A stretch of 10,926 nt of DNA from Pontiellaceae bacterium (GTDB taxonomy: Bacteria; Verrucomicrobiota; Kiritimatiellia; Kiritimatiellales; Tichowtungiaceae), in NCBI GenBank assembly GCA_025457785.1, contig JALOTS010000040.1, positions 1 to 10,926 on the forward strand, in the 5' to 3' direction. The notes under the pieces are model-generated. The model worked only from the letters and a program-made list of their open reading frames with translations, had not been told where the DNA came from and did not search any database. This document shows, in pieces, positions 6,855 to 10,926 of the stretch (the first letter of the stretch is position 1; every line of letters starts with the position of its first letter). The position numbers were made by a program, and so were the translations under genes.

Positions 6855-6894
6855 ACGTTATTTTTACAGCCTTACATGATTTACGTTATTTTTA
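6855..6894 (+). repeat. Direct repeat of ACGTTATTTTTA, possible operator pair
   Basis: ACGTTATTTTTA occurs exactly at 6855-6866 and again at 6883-6894, a start-to-start distance of 28 bases. The second copy runs directly into TTGTGAAAAA (from 6895). The position upstream of hydC in the divergent region makes a regulator-binding role plausible, but the AT-rich background increases the chance of coincidence. Confidence 0.4.
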
Positions 6895-6977
6895 TTGTGA
6901 AAAAAGCGTTTTAATCATTTTTTATAACATTTATATTGAAATGTCCCATCAATGTTGTATTCTTTCTTCTCATTTTT

Positions 6978-6984
6978 GGAGGAA
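6978..6984 (+). promoter_or_regulatory. hydC: Ribosome binding site deciding the hydC start
   Basis: GGAGGAA sits just upstream of the ATG at 6988 (five bases from the GGAGG core). The in-frame ATG at 6952 has no such site and would add an N-terminal stretch (LYSFFSFLEEV) that itself encodes this Shine-Dalgarno sequence. The start at 6988 is therefore preferred. Confidence 0.85.
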
Positions 6985-6987
6985 GTC

Positions 6988-7455
6988 ATGTCTGAAAAAA
7001 AATTGCCGGATGAACTGATCAACTTTATCAATGAGTGGAAAACCAAACCGGGCAACCTGATCATGGTATTGCACCGCGTTCAAGAGCATTTCGGATATAT
7101 TCCGCGTGAAGCGGCCTTTGAGGTGGCCCATCATCTGGATATTCCGGTCGCCAAAATTTACGGGGTGATGACCTTTTATCATCTCTTCAAGCTCACTAAA
7201 CCCGGACGCAACCAGATTGCCGTCTGTATGGGGACCGCCTGCTACCTGAAAGGCGGCGAAGATCTTATCCTTGAGCTGGAACGTCAACTGGGCGTCGGGC
7301 TCAATACCGTCACTCCTGACGGCGAATTTTCAGTTGAAGCTGTCCGGTGCATCGGATGTTGCGGTCTGGCACCGGTTATGACCGTCAACGGCGAAGTATT
7401 CGGAAATCTTCAGGTCAACCGGCTTTCCGGGATTCTTAAGAAATATAAGGGGTAA
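6988..7455 (+). CDS. hydC: HydC: NuoE-like [2Fe-2S] subunit of trimeric [FeFe]-hydrogenase
   Basis: This 155-residue protein has the NuoE-type helical N-terminus (KLPDELINFINEWKTKPGNL) and a thioredoxin-fold [2Fe-2S] domain. Ligands are C80 and C85 (CMGTACYLKGG) and C121 and C125 (CIGCCGLAPV), with an additional C124 in between. In HydABC complexes this subunit relays electrons to and from the HydB flavin core. The gene is first in a tight operon: its stop is five bases before the hydB start, and hydB's AAGGGG site lies in its last codons. The length (about 155) is typical. The chosen start is 36 bases inside a longer open frame because of the strong GGAGGAA site. Assignment as HydC rather than respiratory NuoE rests on the downstream hydA and on the absence of other complex I genes. 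Confidence 0.93.
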   Translation: MSEKKLPDELINFINEWKTKPGNLIMVLHRVQEHFGYIPREAAFEVAHHLDIPVAKIYGVMTFYHLFKLTKPGRNQIAVCMGTACYLKGGEDLILELERQLGVGLNTVTPDGEFSVEAVRCIGCCGLAPVMTVNGEVFGNLQVNRLSGILKKYKG

Positions 7456-7460
7456 CCGCC

Positions 7461-9293
7461 ATGAAATTGACAAAAGAAACTTTCGCCTCGTACCAGGAAA
7501 CGCTGCGCAATGCCGGCAGACGCACGACGGTTCTCGTCGGCATGGGAACCTGCGGCATTGCCGCCGGTGCCGAAGCTGTTTATAAACGCTTCGAGAAAGA
7601 GATTGCGGCCAAAGGGCTGGACGCAGAACTCAAACCGACCGGCTGCCTCGGTCTCTGCTACTCCGAGCCGACCGTGGAAATCAAAACGCCTGACGGAAAG
7701 TCAACGGTCTACGGAAAGGTCGACGCCGCCTTCGCAGAACGAATTGTCTCCGAACATCTGGAGACCGGAAACGCTCTGACCGTCAATATCTACGAGACGC
7801 CTGCCGCCGACCTGTTCGACGATAACGGCAAACCGCTCAAACAACAGCGGATTGTCCTGCGCAACTGCGGTGTCATTAATCCGGAAAAAATCGACGAATA
7901 CATCGCCCGCGACGGATATGCCGCTCTCGAAAACGCATTATTCGATATGACTCCGGATCAGGTGGTGCAGAAAATCATCGACTCCGGCCTGCGCGGACGC
8001 GGCGGCGCCGGATTCCCGACCGGACGCAAATGGCAGTTCACCAAAAATACGCCCTCCGATCAGAAATATATCGTTTGCAACGCGGATGAAGGCGACCCCG
8101 GCGCTTACATGGATCGCTCGGTTCTCGAAGGCGACCCCCATTCCGTACTCGAAGCCATGACGATTGCCGGACACACCGTCGGCGCAAGCAAAGGCTTCAT
8201 CTACATTCGTGCGGAATACCCGCTGGCCATTGACCGTCTGAACACCGCCATGAAACAGGCCCGTGAATACGGCCTGCTCGGCGAAAACATTCTCGGCTCG
8301 GATTTCAGCTTTGGCATCGAAATCCGGCTGGGCGCGGGTGCCTTCGTCTGCGGCGAGGAAACCGCTCTGCTTGCATCCATTGAGGGCAAGCGCGGCATGC
8401 CGGCGCCACGCCCCCCCTTCCCGGCTGTCAAAGGTCTCTGGGGCAAACCCACGGTAATCAACAATGTGGAAACATGGGCCAACATCCCGATGATTATCCT
8501 GAAAGGCAGTGAATGGTTCAGCAGTATCGGAACTGAAAATTCATCCGGAACCAAAGTATTCGCGCTGACCGGAAAAATCAACAATTCCGGACTGATTGAA
8601 GTTCCGATGGGAACCACCCTGCGCAACATCATCTACGACATCGGCGGCGGAATTGCCAACGGCAGGAAATTTAAGGCGGCTCAGACCGGCGGCCCCTCCG
8701 GCGGCTGCATTACTCCGGAGTTCCTCGACACCCCGATTGATTACGAAAGTCTGCAAACCATCGGCTCCATGATGGGTTCCGGCGGCATGATCATCATGGA
8801 TGAGGACGATTGCATGATTGATGTCACCAAGTTTTACCTTGAATTTACCGTGGACGAATCGTGCGGCAAGTGCGCGCCCTGCCGGATCGGCGGACGCACC
8901 TGCTACAACATTCTCGACCGGATCAGCAAAGGGAAAGGCGAGCCGGAGGATCTCCGGAAACTGAAGGATATCGGCCACGCCATGCGCAAGGCCTCGCTGT
9001 GCGGCCTCGGTCAGACGGCACCGAATCCGTTTATGTCAACCATGAAATATTTCGAAGAGGAGTACCGTGCGCACATCGTGGACAAAAAATGCCCGGCCGG
9101 AAAATGCAAAGATCTGCTTACGTACTCCATCGATGCGGAAAAATGCGTCGGCTGTACAGCCTGTGCACGCAAGTGCCCCGTCTCCTGCATCAGCGGCGAA
9201 GTGAAAAAACTGCACGTGATTGATCAGTCACAATGCATTAAGTGCGGCCAATGTTTTACCGTCTGTAAATTTGATGCCGTCAAAAAAGGATAA
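7461..9293 (+). CDS. hydB: HydB: NuoF-like NADH/FMN subunit with C-terminal 2x[4Fe-4S] ferredoxin domain
   Basis: The 610-residue protein begins with a thioredoxin-like domain (residues ~1-105) that shows only three Cys at the expected places (C31, C62, C66). The NuoF FMN/NADH core follows (GRGGAGFPTGRKWQF from 179, NADEGDPGAYMDRS 207-220, GAGAFVCGEETALL ~291-304), then an SLBB region (~365-420). The [4Fe-4S] site of N3 type is C468, C471, C474 and C514. After the linker C544/C549 comes a ferredoxin-like domain with C562, C565, C568, C572 and C592, C595, C598, C602, binding two [4Fe-4S] clusters. In electron-bifurcating hydrogenases this subunit holds the FMN where NADH electrons split or merge. 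The core matches the minus-strand fusion protein closely, indicating an ancient duplication; the C-terminal domains differ. It is translated from AAGGGG eight bases before the ATG and followed 14 bases later by hydA. Confidence 0.95.
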   Translation: MKLTKETFASYQETLRNAGRRTTVLVGMGTCGIAAGAEAVYKRFEKEIAAKGLDAELKPTGCLGLCYSEPTVEIKTPDGKSTVYGKVDAAFAERIVSEHLETGNALTVNIYETPAADLFDDNGKPLKQQRIVLRNCGVINPEKIDEYIARDGYAALENALFDMTPDQVVQKIIDSGLRGRGGAGFPTGRKWQFTKNTPSDQKYIVCNADEGDPGAYMDRSVLEGDPHSVLEAMTIAGHTVGASKGFIYIRAEYPLAIDRLNTAMKQAREYGLLGENILGSDFSFGIEIRLGAGAFVCGEETALLASIEGKRGMPAPRPPFPAVKGLWGKPTVINNVETWANIPMIILKGSEWFSSIGTENSSGTKVFALTGKINNSGLIEVPMGTTLRNIIYDIGGGIANGRKFKAAQTGGPSGGCITPEFLDTPIDYESLQTIGSMMGSGGMIIMDEDDCMIDVTKFYLEFTVDESCGKCAPCRIGGRTCYNILDRISKGKGEPEDLRKLKDIGHAMRKASLCGLGQTAPNPFMSTMKYFEEEYRAHIVDKKCPAGKCKDLLTYSIDAEKCVGCTACARKCPVSCISGEVKKLHVIDQSQCIKCGQCFTVCKFDAVKKG

Positions 9294-9307
9294 TTTTGGA
9301 GAACCTC

Positions 9308-10926
9308 ATGAAACAGATTGAACTCGAAATCAACGGAATCCCGGTCTCTGTAAAACCGGGCACCAGTATTCTCGATGCAGCCAAACAGGTCGGCGTGAAG
9401 ATCCCGAAACTTTGCTTTCATCAGGATTTGGAACCCTGGGCCGCCTGCGGGATCTGTGTCGTCAAAGTGAAAGGCTCGCCGAAAATGCTGCGCGCCTGCG
9501 CCACGGCCGCCGGTCCGGGCATGAACGTTATCACCCACGACCCGGAAATTGTCGGCGTGCGCCGCACGGTGCTTGAGCTGATTCTCTCCACCCACCCCAA
9601 CGATTGCCTCCAATGCAGCCGCAACCGGAACTGTGAGCTTCAAACACTGGCGGAAGAATTCGGCATTCGTGAAGTACCCTATGAAAAACGGTTGCGTGAC
9701 CTGCCGGTTGACCACTCCACCACCTCGATTGTGCTTGATCCTGAAAAATGTATCTCCTGCGGCCGCTGCGCAAAGGTTTGTCAGAATATGCAGGGTGTCT
9801 GGGCGCTCGAATTCATCGGACGCGGAGAAAAAACCCGTATTGCTCCGGCGGCGGATGTCACCCTGAACGAAAGTCCCTGCATCAAATGCGGCCAGTGCTC
9901 CGCGCACTGCCCCGTCGGGGCCATCTATGAAAACGATCAAACCCGCGAGGTGTGGAACGCGATCGAAGAGCCCGGAAAACACTGCGTCGTTCAGATTGCA
10001 CCGGCGGTGCGCGTTGCCATCGGCGAAGCCTTCGGTTACGAACCCGGCGAAATCCTCACCGGCCAGCTTTACACCGCGCTGCGCCGTCTCGGCTTCGATG
10101 CCGTCTTCGACACCAATTTCACCGCCGACCTGACCATCCTGGAGGAAGGTTCTGAATTCGTGGAACGGGTAACCGAAGGCGGTGTTCTCCCTCAGATCAC
10201 CTCCTGCTGTCCGGCCTGGACCGACTACATGGAAAAATTCGCTCCGGATTTTATCCCGAATTTTTCGTCGGCCAAGTCGCCGCAGCAGATGCTCGGGGCC
10301 ATGGCCAAGACCTATTACGCCGAAAAAGCGGGTATCGATCCGAAAAACATGTACGTCGTTTCCGTCATGCCCTGTACCGCCAAAAAATTTGAAGTTTCAC
10401 GCGATGACAACATGACCTCTTCAGGTTTCCAGGATGTGGATGTTTCGATCACCACCCGCGAACTGGCCCGCATGATCAAACAGGCAGGCATCGACTTCAA
10501 AAACCTGCCGGAAGAAGAAGCCGACAGCCTGCTTGGGGAATACACCGGTGCGGGAACCATTTTCGGGGTAACCGGCGGGGTCATGGAAGCTGCACTTCGC
10601 TCGGCGTATTACCTCATCACCAAAGAAGACCTCAAAGATGTCAACTTCATGGATGTGCGCGGAATGGAAGGCGTGAAGGCGGCCGAGATTGACATCAAAG
10701 GCACCAAAATCCGCGTTGCCGTCGCCCACCAGATGGCGAACGTTGAAGCCGTGCTGAACCAGATCCGCAAGGCGAAGGAAAACGGCGAAGAGCTGCCCTT
10801 CCACTTCATCGAAGTCATGGCCTGCCGCGGCGGCTGTATCGGCGGGGGCGGACAGCCCCACGGCGCCACCGACGAAATCCGTGCCAAACGGACGGCGGGA
10901 ATCTACACGGATGATGAAAAATCGGT
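9308..10926 (+). CDS. hydA: HydA: [FeFe]-hydrogenase catalytic subunit (3' truncated by window end)
   Basis: This open frame runs off the window after 539 codons. In order it shows: a plant-type [2Fe-2S] domain (C36, C47, C50, C64); a His/Cys3 [4Fe-4S] site (H96, C100, C103, C109); two ferredoxin-type [4Fe-4S] clusters (C148, C151, C154, C158 and C191, C194, C197, C201); and the H-cluster domain. All three H-cluster signatures are present: TSCCPAW (C300 as the probable proton-relay Cys, C301 as ligand), MPCTAKKFE (C356) and the MACRGGCIGGGGQP motif (C506, C510). This is a complete catalytic set for H2 production or uptake. The NuoG-like N-terminal FeS series and operon order (hydC-hydB-hydA) indicate a HydABC-type bifurcating enzyme. 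GGAG at 9298-9301 supports the ATG at 9308. The C-terminus, including any extra [2Fe-2S] domain, lies outside the window. Confidence 0.96.
   Translation, partial: MKQIELEINGIPVSVKPGTSILDAAKQVGVKIPKLCFHQDLEPWAACGICVVKVKGSPKMLRACATAAGPGMNVITHDPEIVGVRRTVLELILSTHPNDCLQCSRNRNCELQTLAEEFGIREVPYEKRLRDLPVDHSTTSIVLDPEKCISCGRCAKVCQNMQGVWALEFIGRGEKTRIAPAADVTLNESPCIKCGQCSAHCPVGAIYENDQTREVWNAIEEPGKHCVVQIAPAVRVAIGEAFGYEPGEILTGQLYTALRRLGFDAVFDTNFTADLTILEEGSEFVERVTEGGVLPQITSCCPAWTDYMEKFAPDFIPNFSSAKSPQQMLGAMAKTYYAEKAGIDPKNMYVVSVMPCTAKKFEVSRDDNMTSSGFQDVDVSITTRELARMIKQAGIDFKNLPEEEADSLLGEYTGAGTIFGVTGGVMEAALRSAYYLITKEDLKDVNFMDVRGMEGVKAAEIDIKGTKIRVAVAHQMANVEAVLNQIRKAKENGEELPFHFIEVMACRGGCIGGGGQPHGATDEIRAKRTAGIYTDDEKS

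Larger units (their letters stand above)
6673..6987. promoter_or_regulatory. AT-rich divergent intergenic region between the two redox clusters
   Basis: These 315 bases separate the divergently transcribed CBS gene and hydC. No credible gene lies here. The half nearest hydC (about 6835-6987) is very AT-rich and contains TTTATAACATTTATATTGAA (6921-6940), which holds possible -10 elements such as TATAAC and TATATT for the hyd operon. No well-spaced consensus -35 box was identified, so I do not assign exact promoters. The half nearest the CBS gene contains an A8 run (6705-6712) but no clear stem-loop. Both operons probably initiate here, allowing shared redox control. Confidence 0.55.

Noticed and set aside
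6952..6987. Upstream ATG adding 12 residues to hydC
   Set aside because: The extension encodes the GGAGGAA ribosome site used by the ATG at 6988 and does not resemble NuoE N-termini.
2375..9293. Respiratory complex I (nuoE/nuoF) interpretation
   Set aside because: No nuoG or membrane-subunit genes are present, and the plus-strand pair is followed directly by an [FeFe]-hydrogenase gene. The NuoF proteins carry HydB-type extensions or a GltD fusion.
9224..9982. 252-codon open frame antisense to hydB/hydA
   Set aside because: It lies opposite strongly supported Fe-S domains, and its composition is that of a complementary-strand shadow.

Overview
The window looks like a chromosomal segment from a strictly anaerobic, fermentative bacterium. 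The best guess is Kiritimatiellota (PVC group, Pontiella-like). That guess rests on the C-terminal style of the first gene (a Ca-binding D-x-D-x-D-G loop followed by a small beta domain), on the ACCACGAA/ACACGAA intergenic repeat, and on the moderately high GC. It is an inference from pattern recognition, not from a database search.

Layout. Positions 1-1070 (+) hold the 3' end of a large secreted beta-rich surface protein. It is followed by a double-hairpin, apparently bidirectional terminator shared with a leftward gene cluster. The leftward cluster (minus strand, transcribed 6672 to 1178) reads: a two-CBS-domain protein; a NuoE/HydC-like [2Fe-2S] subunit; a 1045-residue fusion of a NuoF/HydB-like NADH/FMN subunit with a GltD/NfnB-like FAD/NAD(P)H subunit; a small DRTGG-like gene interrupted by a one-base frameshift in a G6 run; and a PHP-domain metallophosphoesterase. 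A 315-bp AT-rich intergenic region (6673-6987) separates it from a rightward operon. That operon is hydC (NuoE-like), hydB (NuoF-like with C-terminal 2x[4Fe-4S]) and hydA ([FeFe]-hydrogenase with a complete H-cluster motif set), cut by the window end.

How it may work. The rightward operon is a recognisable trimeric, HydABC-type electron-bifurcating [FeFe]-hydrogenase, which couples NADH and reduced ferredoxin to H2. The leftward cluster carries a second, paralogous NuoE/NuoF core whose NuoF has lost the C-terminal ferredoxin domain and gained a GltD-like NAD(P)H module at the same Cys-x-AG-x-Cys linker. It resembles a condensed version of the Stn-type transhydrogenase, in which a HydBC-like core works with a GltD-bearing subunit. 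Here the core and GltD domain are one polypeptide and no NuoG-like domain is visible. I infer a transhydrogenase linking NAD(H), NADP(H) and possibly ferredoxin. The CBS, DRTGG-like and PHP genes are accessory genes that I recall clustering with such hydrogenases in anaerobes; they may sense or process nucleotides.

No rRNA, tRNA, CRISPR array, insertion sequence or phage gene was seen.
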